Part shown: piece after piece, positions 43,084 through 55,177 of the stretch
How positions within the stretch are numbered: the first letter of the stretch is position 1
How the letters are laid out: every line of letters begins with the position of its first letter
Source: Microbacterium sp. zg-B96
Lineage (GTDB): Bacteria > Actinomycetota > Actinomycetes > Actinomycetales > Microbacteriaceae
DNA length: 64,000 nt
Assembly: GCF_030246865.1 (NCBI RefSeq)
Contig: NZ_CP126738.1
Coordinates: 186,001-250,000, forward strand
Direction of reading: 5' to 3'
Notes under the pieces: generated by a model
What the model was told of the DNA's origin: nothing
Database searches by the model: none
Seen by the model: the letters and a program-made list of their open reading frames with translations, nothing else
Position numbers and translations under genes: made by a program

Positions 43084-43156
43084 TGACCCCAACGGGATTC
43101 GAACCCGTGCTACCGCCGTGAAAGGGCGGCGTCCTAGGCCGCTAAACGATGGGGCC
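43084..43156 (-). tRNA. tRNA-Glu (TTC)
   Basis: Acceptor GGCCCCA with TGGGGTC and discriminator A. Anticodon stem CCGCC/GGCGG with loop CTTTCAC gives anticodon TTC. T-loop GGGTTCGAATCCC. First gene of the Glu-Asp-Phe operon; CCA is not encoded. Confidence 0.97.
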
Positions 43157-43327
43157 GAGTGAGCCCGTTGGGACGAACCCGGTGCTCATGCTTACCGACG
43201 ACCAAGCATAAGCATTGCTGGGGCAAAACACCAATCGAGGGCGCGTCCTCCGCGTGCCGAGGGAGTCGAGGGCCCACGATGGGCCGAGAGGCAGCCTGGT
43301 CCGGCGGCAGAAAACCCCTGCTCAACG

Positions 43328-43355
43328 TTGCAGATGGGGCTGTTGTTGCTACTGT
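43328..43355 (+). promoter_or_regulatory. Candidate promoter of the M23 peptidase gene
   Basis: TTGCAG (43328-43333) and TACTGT (43350-43355) with a 16-base spacer, about 35 bases before the ATG at 43390. It lies in the gap between the divergent tRNA operon and the peptidase. Confidence 0.45.
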
Positions 43356-43389
43356 GAATACGCCTTGGTTCCCCCGACGAGGCGAAGAG

Positions 43390-44814
<1,425 letters not shown>

Positions 44815-44822
44815 CAAACGAC

Positions 44823-44852
44823 GAAGGGCGGATGCCGCAGCACCCGCCCTTC
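44823..44852. terminator. Bidirectional terminator between M23 peptidase and ppa
   Basis: GAAGGGCGG (44823-44831) pairs perfectly with CCGCCCTTC (44844-44852) around a 12-base loop, in the 51-base gap between two convergent genes. Confidence 0.75.
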
Positions 44853-44865
44853 ACAACACTCGCCG

Positions 44866-45399
44866 TCAGACGGTCTTGGGCGCTTCGCCCTCACCCTGCG
44901 TGCGGGTCTGCTCGTCGTGCTCCTGGAACCGCACGAACGATTCGGCCACGAGTCGCTCTGCCTCTGCGGCATCCGCCCACTCGTCGACCTTGACCCACTT
45001 GCCGGGCTCCAGGTCCTTGTAGTGCTCGAAGAAGTGGTTGATCTCGCCCTTGGTCCACTCGTCGAGGTCGGACACGTCCTGGACGTGCGCCCAGCGCGGG
45101 TCCTTCGCGAGCACCGCGACGACCTTGTCGTCGCCGCCTGCTTCGTCGCTCATCTTCAGGACGCCGACGGGGCGCACCTTCGCCATGACGCCGGGGTACA
45201 GGTCGCGGTCCAGCAGCACGAGGACATCCAGCGGGTCGCCGTCCTCGCCGAGGGTGTTCTCGAAGAACCCGTAGTTGGCGGGGTAGCCCATCGGGGTGAA
45301 CAGCACGCGGTCCAGGTACACCCGGCCGGTGCCGTGGTCGACCTCGTACTTCACGCGGCTGCCGCGCGGGATCTCGATGACGGCGTCGTACGCGCCCAT
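44866..45399 (-). CDS. ppa: Inorganic pyrophosphatase (family I)
   Basis: 177 residues, typical for the soluble family I enzyme. The signature [14 protein letters not shown] with its metal-binding Asps is clear, plus [11 protein letters not shown] and [21 protein letters not shown]. It hydrolyses PPi released by biosynthesis. The ATG at 45399 has GGAG 8 bases upstream. It is transcribed away from tilS across a gap holding two palindromic repeats. Confidence 0.96.
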   Translation of the reverse strand: MGAYDAVIEIPRGSRVKYEVDHGTGRVYLDRVLFTPMGYPANYGFFENTLGEDGDPLDVLVLLDRDLYPGVMAKVRPVGVLKMSDEAGGDDKVVAVLAKDPRWAHVQDVSDLDEWTKGEINHFFEHYKDLEPGKWVKVDEWADAAEAERLVAESFVRFQEHDEQTRTQGEGEAPKTV

Positions 45400-45463
45400 A
45401 GCTGGTGCTCCTTCAAGACAGGGGTGGGATGCGGCGACCAGCCTAGTCGCGGGCGCGTCGGAC

Positions 45464-45530
45464 CATAACTCAGGAAGAAACCGGGGTGCCGCGGCCTGGT
45501 GGGGCCCCGACGGGCCGGTTTTCCTGAGTT
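45464..45530. repeat. Intergenic inverted repeat, second copy of the AACTCAGGAA family
   Basis: AACTCAGGAA (45467-45476) and TTCCTGAGTT (45521-45530) form a perfect 10-bp outer stem, with a G/C-rich inner stem (CCGG.../...CCGG). The left end CATAACTCAGGAAGAA (45464-45479) is identical to 14074-14089. It lies upstream of both ppa and tilS, so it is not the terminator of either. Confidence 0.85.
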
Positions 45531-45546
45531 GTGACCCGATCCGGCG

Positions 45547-45630
45547 TGCACAACGTCGCTGATCCGGCGCCGGGGCCGCCGGAAACCGCCCCCGTGGGGA
45601 CTGCGCGGCCCGGTTTGGCGACGTTGTGCA
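45547..45630. repeat. Perfect 13-bp inverted repeat upstream of tilS
   Basis: TGCACAACGTCGC (45547-45559) and GCGACGTTGTGCA (45618-45630), separated by 58 bases of GC-rich sequence with internal pairing potential. It ends 14 bases before the tilS -10 box, so it may affect that promoter. Confidence 0.85.
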
Positions 45631-45644
45631 TGGCGTGGGGCGGC

Positions 45645-45650
45645 TACCGT
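45645..45650 (+). promoter_or_regulatory. -10 box for leaderless tilS
   Basis: TACCGT, then 6 bases, then the GTG start at 45657. Confidence 0.55.
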
Positions 45651-45656
45651 TGTCGC

Positions 45657-46658
45657 GTGCCGTCCCTCAGCCCCGCCGTCGCCGAGATCCGCCGTGCCGT
45701 GCGCGCCGCACTGCAGCCGTTCGCCGGGTCCGGCACCGTCGTGGTTGCCCTCTCCGGCGGCGCCGATTCGCTGGCGCTGGCCGCGGCCACCGCGTTCGAG
45801 GCACCGAAGCTCGGGCTGACGGTGCGCAGCGTCACCGTCGACCACGGCTTGCAGGACGGCTCGGCTGAGACGGCAGCGGATGCCGCGCGCGCGGCATCCG
45901 CGCTGGGCATCGACGCCACGGTGGTCCCGGTCACCGTCGACGGACCCGGCGGCCCCGAGGCCGCAGCGCGCGACGCCCGTTACCGCGCCCTTGCGCAGGC
46001 GGCGCAGGGCGCCGTGGCCGTGCTGCTCGGGCACACCCTCGACGACCAGGCCGAGACCGTGCTGCTGGGCCTTGCCCGCGGGTCGGGTGCGGCGAGCCTG
46101 GCCGCCATGGCGCCCGCCCGCCGCGACGAGGCGACCGGGGTGCTGTGGCTGCGCCCGCTGCTGGCGGTGCGCCGCGAGACGGTGCGGGCGGCGTGCGAAG
46201 CGATCGGGCTGACGCCGTGGCAGGACCCGCACAACTCCGACACCCGGTTCGCCCGCGTGCGAGTGCGTGAGCGGGTGCTGCCGATGCTCGAGGCTGAGCT
46301 CGGCCCCGGCGTCGCCGAGGCGCTCGCCCGCACCGCCGAGCAGCTGCGCGAAGACGCCGAGGCCTTCGCCGAGATGATCGACGAGACGATCGAAGACATC
46401 GTGCAGCCGGCCGAGGCGGGCATCGCGGTGTCGGTCGCGGCGCTGGCCGCGAACCCGCCGGCGCTGCGCCACCGCATCATCCGCCACGTCGTGGCCAGCG
46501 AATTCGGGGTCTCCCTCACCCGCACGCAGACCCTCGAGGTGGCGCGGCTGGTCACCGATTGGTCCGGTCAGGGACCGATCGACCTCCCAGGATGCCGCGC
46601 CCGTCGCCGCGACGGTCTGGTCGAGTTCACGGCGGGTCCGGCGGATACCTACACTTGA
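45657..46658 (+). CDS. tilS: tRNA(Ile)-lysidine synthetase
   Basis: 333 residues. N-terminal PP-loop ATPase with SGGADS (33-38) in [15 protein letters not shown], then the TVDHGL strand and [21 protein letters not shown], all diagnostic of TilS. The enzyme puts lysidine on C34 of tRNA-Ile(CAT) so that it reads AUA. It is a short actinobacterial form without the long C-terminal domain. GTG 45657 is preferred because of the promoter spacing; an ATG upstream (45531) would lie within the repeat region. First gene of the conserved tilS-hpt-ftsH-fol cluster. Confidence 0.95.
   Translation: MPSLSPAVAEIRRAVRAALQPFAGSGTVVVALSGGADSLALAAATAFEAPKLGLTVRSVTVDHGLQDGSAETAADAARAASALGIDATVVPVTVDGPGGPEAAARDARYRALAQAAQGAVAVLLGHTLDDQAETVLLGLARGSGAASLAAMAPARRDEATGVLWLRPLLAVRRETVRAACEAIGLTPWQDPHNSDTRFARVRVRERVLPMLEAELGPGVAEALARTAEQLREDAEAFAEMIDETIEDIVQPAEAGIAVSVAALAANPPALRHRIIRHVVASEFGVSLTRTQTLEVARLVTDWSGQGPIDLPGCRARRRDGLVEFTAGPADTYT
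46650..46655 (+). promoter_or_regulatory. -10 box for leaderless hpt
   Basis: TACACT inside the last tilS codons, then 6 bases (including the tilS stop), then the ATG at 46662. Confidence 0.55.
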
Positions 46659-46661
46659 CCC

Positions 46662-47213
46662 ATGCGTGCAGCTGACATCTCGGACCAGCTTTCGACCATC
46701 CTCGTCACCGAGGAGCAGATCCGGGAGAAGCTCGACCAGCTCGCGGCGCAGGTCGATGAGGACTACGCCGGCAAGGACCTGCTGCTGGTGGGCGTGCTCA
46801 AGGGAGCGGTCATGGTCATGGCCGACTTGGCCCGGTCGCTGCAGAGCGACATCACGATGGACTGGATGGCGGTGTCCTCCTACGGTGCCGGCACGAAGTC
46901 CAGCGGCGTCGTGCAGATCCGCAAGGACCTCGACACCGACCTGCACGGCAAGCACGTGCTGATCGTCGAGGACATCATCGACTCCGGTCTCACCCTCAGC
47001 TGGCTGCTGGAGAACTTCGCCTCCCGCGGGGCGGAGTCCATCGAGGTGCTGGCGCTGCTGCGCAAGCCGGAAGCGGCCAAGGTCGAGATCGACTGCCGCT
47101 ACGTCGGCTTCGACATCCCGAACGAGTTCGTCGTGGGCTATGGCCTGGACTACGCCGAGCGCTACCGCAACCTGCGCGACGTCGCGGTGCTCGCCCCGCA
47201 CGTCTACGCCTGA
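46662..47213 (+). CDS. hpt: Hypoxanthine phosphoribosyltransferase
   Basis: 183 residues. The PRPP-binding motif VLIVEDIIDSGLTLSWLL, the flexible loop (SSYGAGTKSSGVVQI) and the late YVGFDIPNEFVVGYGLDYAERYRNL block are typical of bacterial Hpt. It salvages hypoxanthine (and guanine) to IMP/GMP. It starts 4 bases after tilS; the family's tilS-hpt-ftsH order is conserved in many bacteria. Confidence 0.96.
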   Translation: MRAADISDQLSTILVTEEQIREKLDQLAAQVDEDYAGKDLLLVGVLKGAVMVMADLARSLQSDITMDWMAVSSYGAGTKSSGVVQIRKDLDTDLHGKHVLIVEDIIDSGLTLSWLLENFASRGAESIEVLALLRKPEAAKVEIDCRYVGFDIPNEFVVGYGLDYAERYRNLRDVAVLAPHVYA

Positions 47214-47343
47214 GCACCCGCCTATTCAGCCCTGGGCGAATGCACAGATCGTCCGTGGCGCGGCGCGGTAGCCTGATTCCCTGTCGCCCGTCCCTGTGCA
47301 CGGGTTGCTCTCCGACGAAAGGGATCGGGCGTCGGCCCGCACC

Positions 47344-49347
<2,004 letters not shown>

Positions 49348-49356
49348 GCTCGGGGT

Positions 49357-49947
49357 GTGTCCGTCGACCGTGATCGCGTGTCCGCCCTGGTGCGGGAATT
49401 GCTCGTTGCGATCGGGGAGGATCCCGACCGTCCGGGCCTGCGGTTGACGCCGCAGCGCGTGGCCGACACCTACGCCGAGTTCTTCGCCGGCGTGGGCGCC
49501 GATCCCGCCGAGCCCCTCGCGCACACGATCTCGGTCTCGCGCGGTCCTGCCCCCGACACGCTGCCGTCGGGCGCGGTGATGCTGCGCGACATCCGCTTCC
49601 GTTCCATCTGCGAGCACCACCTGCTGCCGTTCGCCGGGCACGCCCACATCGCGTACCTCCCCGGCGAGCAGGTCGTGGGGTTGGGCGCCCTCCCGCGGGT
49701 CGTCGACATCCTCGCGTCCCGCCCGCAGGTGCAGGAGCGGCTGGGCGAGCAGGTGGCCGACACGATCGCCGGCGCCATCGACGCCCGCGGCGTGCTGGTC
49801 GTGCTCGACGCCACGCATCAGTGCGTCACGATGCGCGGTGGCAGGCAGCCGGATGCCTCGACGGTGACGGTGGCCGCCCGCGGCGAGATGACCGACCCGG
49901 CGGCGCGCACCGAGGTCATGGCACTGCTGGCGGGGAGCCGTCGGTGA
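49357..49947 (+). CDS. folE: GTP cyclohydrolase I
   Basis: 196 residues, full length. The zinc-binding ICEHHLLPFAGHAHIAY and DATHQCVTMRG blocks and GLGALPRVVDILASRPQVQERL are diagnostic. It converts GTP to 7,8-dihydroneopterin triphosphate, the first folate step. It starts with GTG, probably leaderless, and its stop overlaps folP (GTGA). Confidence 0.96.
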   Translation: MSVDRDRVSALVRELLVAIGEDPDRPGLRLTPQRVADTYAEFFAGVGADPAEPLAHTISVSRGPAPDTLPSGAVMLRDIRFRSICEHHLLPFAGHAHIAYLPGEQVVGLGALPRVVDILASRPQVQERLGEQVADTIAGAIDARGVLVVLDATHQCVTMRGGRQPDASTVTVAARGEMTDPAARTEVMALLAGSRR

Positions 49948-50783
49948 CCGTCGTGATGGGAATCGTCAACGTGACCCCCGACTCCTTCAGTGACGGCGGG
50001 CGGTACGCCCAGACGGATGCCGCGATCGCCCACGGCCTGCAGCTGGTCGCCGGCGGTGCCGACATCGTCGACGTGGGCGGTGAATCGACCCGCCCCGGGT
50101 CCGAGCGCGTCACCGCGGCGGTCGAGCAGGAGCGGGTGCTGCCGGTCGTGGCGGCCCTGGCCGCCGCGGGGGTCGTGGTCAGCATCGACACCATGAACGC
50201 CGACACCGCCGCCGCTGCCGTAGCCGCCGGGGCGCGGATCGTCAACGACGTCTCCGGCGGGCTGGCCGACGACGCCCTGTTCGCCGCTGTCGCCGTCACC
50301 GACGCCGAGCTGGTCATCGGCCACTGGCGCGGCCACTCCACCGACATGTACGCCGGGGCGCACTACGCCGACGTCGCCGGCGAGGTCGTGGCCGAGCTGC
50401 GCGCCCGGGTGGCGGCGGCCCGCGCCGCCGGCATCCCGACCGAGCGCATCGTCGTCGATCCCGGCATCGGCTTCGGCAAGCGGGGGGACCAGAACTGGCA
50501 GGTGCTTTCACGGCTCCCCGAGCTGGTGGCGCTGGGCCCCCGGGTGCTGGTGGGCACGAGCCGCAAGCGCTTCCTGCTCGAGGCGCTCGACGGGCTCGAG
50601 ACGCTCGAGCCCGCGGATGCCGCCGGGCACGAGGACGATCAGCGGCGGCGCGATCTTGCGACCGCCGTCACCAGTGTGCTGGCGGCGCAAGCAGGGGCGT
50701 GGGCGGTGCGCGTGCACGATGTCGCCGCCACGCGCGACGCGCTGCGCGTGGCGCGCGCCTGGCAGGAAGGAGTCGCTTCGTGA
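49944..50783 (+). CDS. folP: Dihydropteroate synthase
   Basis: 279 residues. Begins directly with the first signature VMGIVNVTPDSFSDGGRY, followed by GGADIVDVGGESTRPG, VNDVSGG and DPGIGFGKRGDQNW. It joins p-aminobenzoate to the pterin and is the sulfonamide target. GTG 49944 overlaps the folE stop. The same frame is open further upstream but lacks folP similarity. Confidence 0.95.
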   Translation: MTVVMGIVNVTPDSFSDGGRYAQTDAAIAHGLQLVAGGADIVDVGGESTRPGSERVTAAVEQERVLPVVAALAAAGVVVSIDTMNADTAAAAVAAGARIVNDVSGGLADDALFAAVAVTDAELVIGHWRGHSTDMYAGAHYADVAGEVVAELRARVAAARAAGIPTERIVVDPGIGFGKRGDQNWQVLSRLPELVALGPRVLVGTSRKRFLLEALDGLETLEPADAAGHEDDQRRRDLATAVTSVLAAQAGAWAVRVHDVAATRDALRVARAWQEGVAS

Positions 50784-51151
50784 GCGACCTCGACGAGATC
50801 GCCGTCACCGGCATCCGCGCGTTCGGACATCACGGGGTGTACCCCGACGAGCGCCGCGACGGGCAGGAGTTCGTCGCCGACGTGGTGCTTCACCTGTCGA
50901 CCGAGCGGGCCGCGGCCAGCGACGACGTCGCCCATACCGTGCACTACGGCGAGCTGGCCGAGCAGGTCGCGGCCATCCTCGCCGGTGACCCGGTGGACCT
51001 GCTCGAGACGCTCGCGGCGCGCATCGCGGACGCCGTCCTTGCCCGTGACCTCGTGGAGCGCGTGCGGGTGACGCTGCACAAGCCCGCCGCACCCATCCCG
51101 GTGCCGTTCGACGACGTGACCGTGACCATCACCCGCGGGAGGATGCCGTGA
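50780..51151 (+). CDS. folB: Dihydroneopterin aldolase
   Basis: 123 residues. Family features: AVTGIRAFGHHGVYPDERRDGQEFVADVVL with the substrate-binding Glu, VHYGELAEQV and the late ARDLVERVRVTLHKPAAPIP containing the catalytic Lys. GTG 50780 overlaps the folP stop and its stop overlaps the folK start. Confidence 0.94.
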   Translation: MSDLDEIAVTGIRAFGHHGVYPDERRDGQEFVADVVLHLSTERAAASDDVAHTVHYGELAEQVAAILAGDPVDLLETLAARIADAVLARDLVERVRVTLHKPAAPIPVPFDDVTVTITRGRMP

Positions 51152-51708
51152 ACCGCCGACTTGCGCAGGGCATCTCGGCGGACACCGAGACGCCGTCGGT
51201 CCCGCCGAGCGTGGCCGTCGTCGCGCTGGGGGCGAACCTGGGTGACCGCGCCGCGACGATGACCGAGGCGGTGCAGCAGCTGGCGCGGATGCCGCTGACG
51301 ACCGAGATCATCGCGTCGGCACCGATCGAGACCGTCGCGTTGACCGCCGACGGCCCCGATCCGCAGGCGCCGGCCTATCTCAACGCCGTCGCGCTGGTGC
51401 ACACCCGGCTGGCACCGAGTGTGCTGCTGGAGTACCTGCACGCCATCGAAGCCCACCACGGTCGCCCCCCGCGCGACCGGGACGCCGCGCGGTGGCAGTC
51501 GCGCACGCTGGATCTGGACCTCATCACCTACGGTGATGTGCGCAGCGCCGACCCTGCGCTGCTGCTGCCGCACCCCCGCGCGGCGGAGCGCGACTTCGTG
51601 CTGCGCCCGTGGTTGACCGTGGACCCCGACGCGGAGCTCCCCGGATACGGCAGGGTGGCCGAACTGCTGCAACGGCTGCGGGACACCGCGGCGGAGGAGC
51701 ACTCGTGA
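51148..51708 (+). CDS. folK: 6-hydroxymethyl-7,8-dihydropterin pyrophosphokinase
   Basis: 186 residues. HPPK signatures: VALGANLGDRAATMTEAV, the ATP/metal motif RWQSRTLDLDLITYGD and PHPRAAERDFVLRPW. About 25 N-terminal residues precede the usual HPPK start (the core begins SVAVVALGANLG), so translation could begin later, but GTG 51148 overlaps the folB stop like the other pairs in this operon. Confidence 0.94.
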   Translation: MNRRLAQGISADTETPSVPPSVAVVALGANLGDRAATMTEAVQQLARMPLTTEIIASAPIETVALTADGPDPQAPAYLNAVALVHTRLAPSVLLEYLHAIEAHHGRPPRDRDAARWQSRTLDLDLITYGDVRSADPALLLPHPRAAERDFVLRPWLTVDPDAELPGYGRVAELLQRLRDTAAEEHS

Positions 51709-52202
51709 AACGCACCGGCGCCGGCATCCTGGCCGTCACCGCCCTGCTGGGCCTGGGCGCCGGGTTCCTCGTGGACCAGGCCCTCACCGCGAGCGGGCGG
51801 TCCACGTTCTCGCCGTCGCTGATGCTGCCGGTGCTGCTGGTGGCCCTCGGAGCCCTCCTCATCGTGTTCGCGCTGCCGATCGCTCGCGCGACGCGTGGGA
51901 CCGCCCCCGACGGGGCGCGGCCGGTGAACCCGTTCCAGGCGCTGCGGATCGCGATGCTCGCCAAGGCCTCCAGCATCGTCGGGGCAGGGGTGGCCGGCTT
52001 CGCGCTGGGACTCGGTGCCTTCTTGGCCTCCCGGCCGGCCGAACCCTCGTTAGGCTCGGTGGCGACGATCCTCGCGACGGTGATCGGCGGCGCGATCCTC
52101 GTGGCGGCAGGACTGGTCGCCGAGCAGCTGTGCACCATCCGGAAGGACGACGATGACCAACCCCCCGCCCCCGGGCCCGGCGCCACTCCCTCCCACCACT
52201 GA
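51705..52202 (+). CDS. DUF3180 membrane protein of the folate cluster
   Basis: 165 residues with four hydrophobic helices, Pro-rich acidic C-terminus, start GTG at 51705 overlapping folK. DUF3180 proteins nearly always follow folK in Actinobacteria, which supports the call, but no biochemical role is known. The 3' end overlaps the next gene by 50 bases in another frame. Confidence 0.85.
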   Translation: MKRTGAGILAVTALLGLGAGFLVDQALTASGRSTFSPSLMLPVLLVALGALLIVFALPIARATRGTAPDGARPVNPFQALRIAMLAKASSIVGAGVAGFALGLGAFLASRPAEPSLGSVATILATVIGGAILVAAGLVAEQLCTIRKDDDDQPPAPGPGATPSHH

Positions 52203-52761
52203 CGGGGGCGTGACCGCGCCGGGGATCGACAGTGCGCTCGACGCCGGCACGTACAACCGGCTGATCGAACCGGGCAGCGAGAACCGGCTCGCGCTGGAAC
52301 GCGGGGTGTGGCACCAGATCTCCCGTAAGTACCTGTGGGTGCAGCTGATCGCCAACGGTGCCATCCTGCTGATCATCGTCGTCGCGATGCTGGTGCTCGC
52401 GCTCGCGCTGCAGCAGACGTGGGCGTTCATCCCCGGCGGCATCCTCACCGTCATCATGGTGTGGACGATCGCGATCATGCCCCGCCAGGTGCGCGCGATC
52501 GGCTATCAGCTGCGCGACGACGATCTCGTCTTCCGCCGCGGCATCCTGTGGCAGCGCATGGTCGCGGTGCCGTACGGGCGGATGCAGCTGGTCGACATCA
52601 CGCACGGACCGCTGGACCGCGGGTTCGGCATCGCCCAGCTGAAGTTCGTCACCGCCGCCGCCACGACCGGGGTGACGATCCCCGGCCTGTCGCAGCAGGC
52701 CGCCGAGGCGCTGCGCGACCACCTCATCGCCGTCGCCGAGAGCCGGCGCACGGGCTTGTGA
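52153..52761 (+). CDS. PH-domain (YdbS-like, bPH2) membrane protein
   Basis: 202 residues. After a Pro-rich start, two membrane helices (~62-110), then a bacterial PH domain (GYQLRDDDLVFRRGILWQRMVAVPYGRMQLVDITHGPLDRGFGIAQLKFVTA). GGAAGGA precedes the ATG at 52153. It is encoded with a larger YdbT-like partner, as YdbS/YdbT pairs usually are. A role in membrane integrity or resistance to membrane-active peptides is known for some Bacillus relatives; here it is inferred. Confidence 0.85.
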   Translation: MTNPPPPGPAPLPPTTDGGVTAPGIDSALDAGTYNRLIEPGSENRLALERGVWHQISRKYLWVQLIANGAILLIIVVAMLVLALALQQTWAFIPGGILTVIMVWTIAIMPRQVRAIGYQLRDDDLVFRRGILWQRMVAVPYGRMQLVDITHGPLDRGFGIAQLKFVTAAATTGVTIPGLSQQAAEALRDHLIAVAESRRTGL

Positions 52762-54461
52762 CGGATCCCGCGATGACCGACCAGGACACTTCCCCGCCGC
52801 CGGCACTCGTTCGTTCGCCGCTCAGTGACGGCGAATGGCACCGCGTGCACCCACTGACTCCGCTGCTGCGCGGCGGGCTCGCCCTTATCGTGGTGGTCGG
52901 TGTGATCGTGGCGAACCTCCGCGACCGGCTCATCGCGCTGTTCGTCCCCGGGATGGGGGAGGACGAGGCTGGGGAGTGGGACACCGGCGACGCCATCGAC
53001 TGGGTGCTCGCCAACAACCTGCTGGTCGTGGCGCTGCTGATCCTGCTCGCGGTCATCCTCGCGCTCGTGGCCGGGTTCTACCTGTCCTGGCGGTTCCACA
53101 CCTTCCGTATCACCGACGACGACGTCGAGGTGAAAAGCGGCATCTTCTTCCGCACCCAGCGGCGCGCGCCGCTGGACCGCGTGCAGGGCGTCAACCTCAC
53201 CCGCCCGATGGTCGCGCGGCTGCTGGGGATGGCCAAGCTCGAGGTCGTCGGTGCCGGCACCGACTCCAACGTCAAACTCGACTACCTCACCACGACGAAC
53301 GCCGAAGAGGTGCGCGCCGACATCCTGCGGCTGGCCTCCGGCCGGCGCCTGGGCGACGCGGCATCCGCCCGCGCCGGCGGCTCGCTGTCGCAGACGGTCA
53401 GCCGGGGGCTGACCGGACTCATCGAGGGCGATGACCAGGCATCCAGCGCCCCCGAATCGGTCGTGCACATCCCGGCCGGCCGCCTCGTGGCATCCCAGAT
53501 CATCAGCCCCGCCACGGTGGGGCTGCTGCTCGGCGTGATCGCCGTCATCATCGGTGCCGTCGCCGGGGTGCCGTGGCTGCTGCTGAGCTTCGTGCCGGCG
53601 CTCATCGGTTTCGGCGCCTACTGGATCCGCCAGATCGTGCGGTCGCTGCGGTACTCGATCGCGCCGACCCCCGACGGCGTGCGCATCACCTTCGGCCTGC
53701 TGACCACCGTCACCGAGATCGTGCCGCCGGGCCGGGTACATGCGCTCGAGGTGAGCCAGTCGATCCTGTGGCGCGGCTTCGGCTGGTGGACCATCAAGAT
53801 GAACCGGCTCACCGGGCGCAGCGCCGCGGACACCACGACGGACCAGTTCACCACCGTGCTGCCGGTGGGCACCTACGCCGACGTGGAGCGGGTGCTGCAC
53901 CTGCTGCTGCCCCACATCGCCGACGGCGATCTGCCGGCGCTCGTGCGTCAGGGGGTCGACGGTCCGGCCGAGGGCGACCCGTTCACGACCACCCCGAAAC
54001 GCGCCCGCATCATCCGGCTGCTGTCCTGGCGGCGCAACGGCTTCGTGCTGACCGACGACCTGCTGCTGCTGCGACGCGGCGCGATCTGGCGCAAGCTCGC
54101 CATCCTGCCGCTGGCGCGGCTGCAGAGCGTGGCGATCCATCAGGGACCGCTGGACCGGCTGCTGCGCGTCGCCGCGGTACGAGGCCACATCGTCACCGGA
54201 CCCGTCTACGCGAACGTCTCCGCGATTGACCGCGACGACGCGCTGGGCGTGTTCGACGCCGTGGCCGCCGCCGCCGTGCGCGCGGCCGCGACCGACCGCT
54301 CGCACCGGTGGGCGGGGGAGGATGACCCGGACCTGCAGGTGCCGCCGATGCTGCGGCGGGTGCGGCCACCCGACCCGGAGCGGCGCGATGCGCTTCCGCC
54401 GACCTCCGAGCGGCCGGAGGCGCGGCCGCCGGATGCCGTGCTGCCGGAGGACCCGCGATGA
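52758..54461 (+). CDS. Multi-PH-domain (YdbT-like) membrane protein (567 aa)
   Basis: Contains about three bacterial PH domains (first near 115-190: FRITDDDVEVKSGIFFRTQRRAPLDRVQGVNLTRP; second near 300-380: TPDGVRITFGLLTTVTEIVPPGRVHALEVSQ; third near 425-500: FVLTDDLLLLRRGAIWRKLAILPLARLQSV), with pairs of membrane helices between them. Partner of the preceding YdbS-like protein; the GTG at 52758 overlaps its stop, and ATG 52773 is a possible later start. The hydrophilic tail is charged. Confidence 0.85.
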   Translation: MTDPAMTDQDTSPPPALVRSPLSDGEWHRVHPLTPLLRGGLALIVVVGVIVANLRDRLIALFVPGMGEDEAGEWDTGDAIDWVLANNLLVVALLILLAVILALVAGFYLSWRFHTFRITDDDVEVKSGIFFRTQRRAPLDRVQGVNLTRPMVARLLGMAKLEVVGAGTDSNVKLDYLTTTNAEEVRADILRLASGRRLGDAASARAGGSLSQTVSRGLTGLIEGDDQASSAPESVVHIPAGRLVASQIISPATVGLLLGVIAVIIGAVAGVPWLLLSFVPALIGFGAYWIRQIVRSLRYSIAPTPDGVRITFGLLTTVTEIVPPGRVHALEVSQSILWRGFGWWTIKMNRLTGRSAADTTTDQFTTVLPVGTYADVERVLHLLLPHIADGDLPALVRQGVDGPAEGDPFTTTPKRARIIRLLSWRRNGFVLTDDLLLLRRGAIWRKLAILPLARLQSVAIHQGPLDRLLRVAAVRGHIVTGPVYANVSAIDRDDALGVFDAVAAAAVRAAATDRSHRWAGEDDPDLQVPPMLRRVRPPDPERRDALPPTSERPEARPPDAVLPEDPR

Positions 54462-55168
54462 TGCGCAGCTCGCGACTCGGGGTCGGGGTGATCGGCGCCG
54501 GCCGGGTGGGACCGGTGATCGGTGCGGCGCTGGCCGGCGCCGGACACGCGGTGGTGGGCATCACCGGCGGATCCGACCCCGATCGGGTCGAGGCGATCCT
54601 GCCCGGCGTGCCGGTGCTGGATGCCACCGAGGTCGCTCGCCGCAGCGAGCTCGTGGTCATCGCGGTTCCGTCGGCGGAGCTTCCCGGCCTGGTGCAGGGC
54701 CTCGCCGATGTCGGCGCGTGGCAGATCGGCCAGCTGGTGCTGCACACCGATCCCTCGTACGGCTTCGGGGTGCTCGCTCCGGCCGCGTCGAAGGGCGCGA
54801 TCCCGCTCGCGCTGCATCCGGCCATCACCTTCACCGGCACCTCGATCGATGTGCGCCAGCTCGTCGACGCCCACGCCGCGGTGGCGGCGCCGGCGGCCGT
54901 GCTGCCGATCGCGCAGGCGCTGGCGGTGGAGCTCGGTTGCGAACCGGTCGTCATCGCCGAAGAGGATCGCGCCGCCTACGCCGAGGCGATCGCGACGGCC
55001 ACCGAGTTCTCGCGGTCGATCGTGGCGCAGTCCACCGCCCTCCTCGCGCAGGCGGGCGTGGTCAATCCCGGCAGCTACTTGGCCACGCTCGTGCATTCCA
55101 CGATCGATCAGGCCCTCACCGCCGCCGGCCGGGGCGCCGCGGAGGACGGGCTCAGCTCGCTGGGCTGA
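54458..55168 (+). CDS. Rossmann-fold/DUF2520 putative NADP-dependent oxidoreductase
   Basis: 236 residues with an N-terminal Rossmann motif GVIGAGRVGPVIGAAL, then LALHPAITFTGTSID and a helical DUF2520 C-terminal half (AEEDRAAYAEAIATATEFSRSIV). Relatives are similar to ketopantoate reductases and typically sit immediately before panC in Actinobacteria. Here the next gene is convergent and unrelated. Exact reaction unknown. ATG 54458 overlaps the previous stop. Confidence 0.85.
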   Translation: MMRSSRLGVGVIGAGRVGPVIGAALAGAGHAVVGITGGSDPDRVEAILPGVPVLDATEVARRSELVVIAVPSAELPGLVQGLADVGAWQIGQLVLHTDPSYGFGVLAPAASKGAIPLALHPAITFTGTSIDVRQLVDAHAAVAAPAAVLPIAQALAVELGCEPVVIAEEDRAAYAEAIATATEFSRSIVAQSTALLAQAGVVNPGSYLATLVHSTIDQALTAAGRGAAEDGLSSLG

Positions 55169-55177
55169 GCCGAAGCC

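Noticed and set aside
42846..43156. tRNA cluster as an integration site for a mobile island
   Set aside because: No integrase, and no direct repeat of a tRNA 3' end was found nearby. Flanking genes look like ordinary chromosome.
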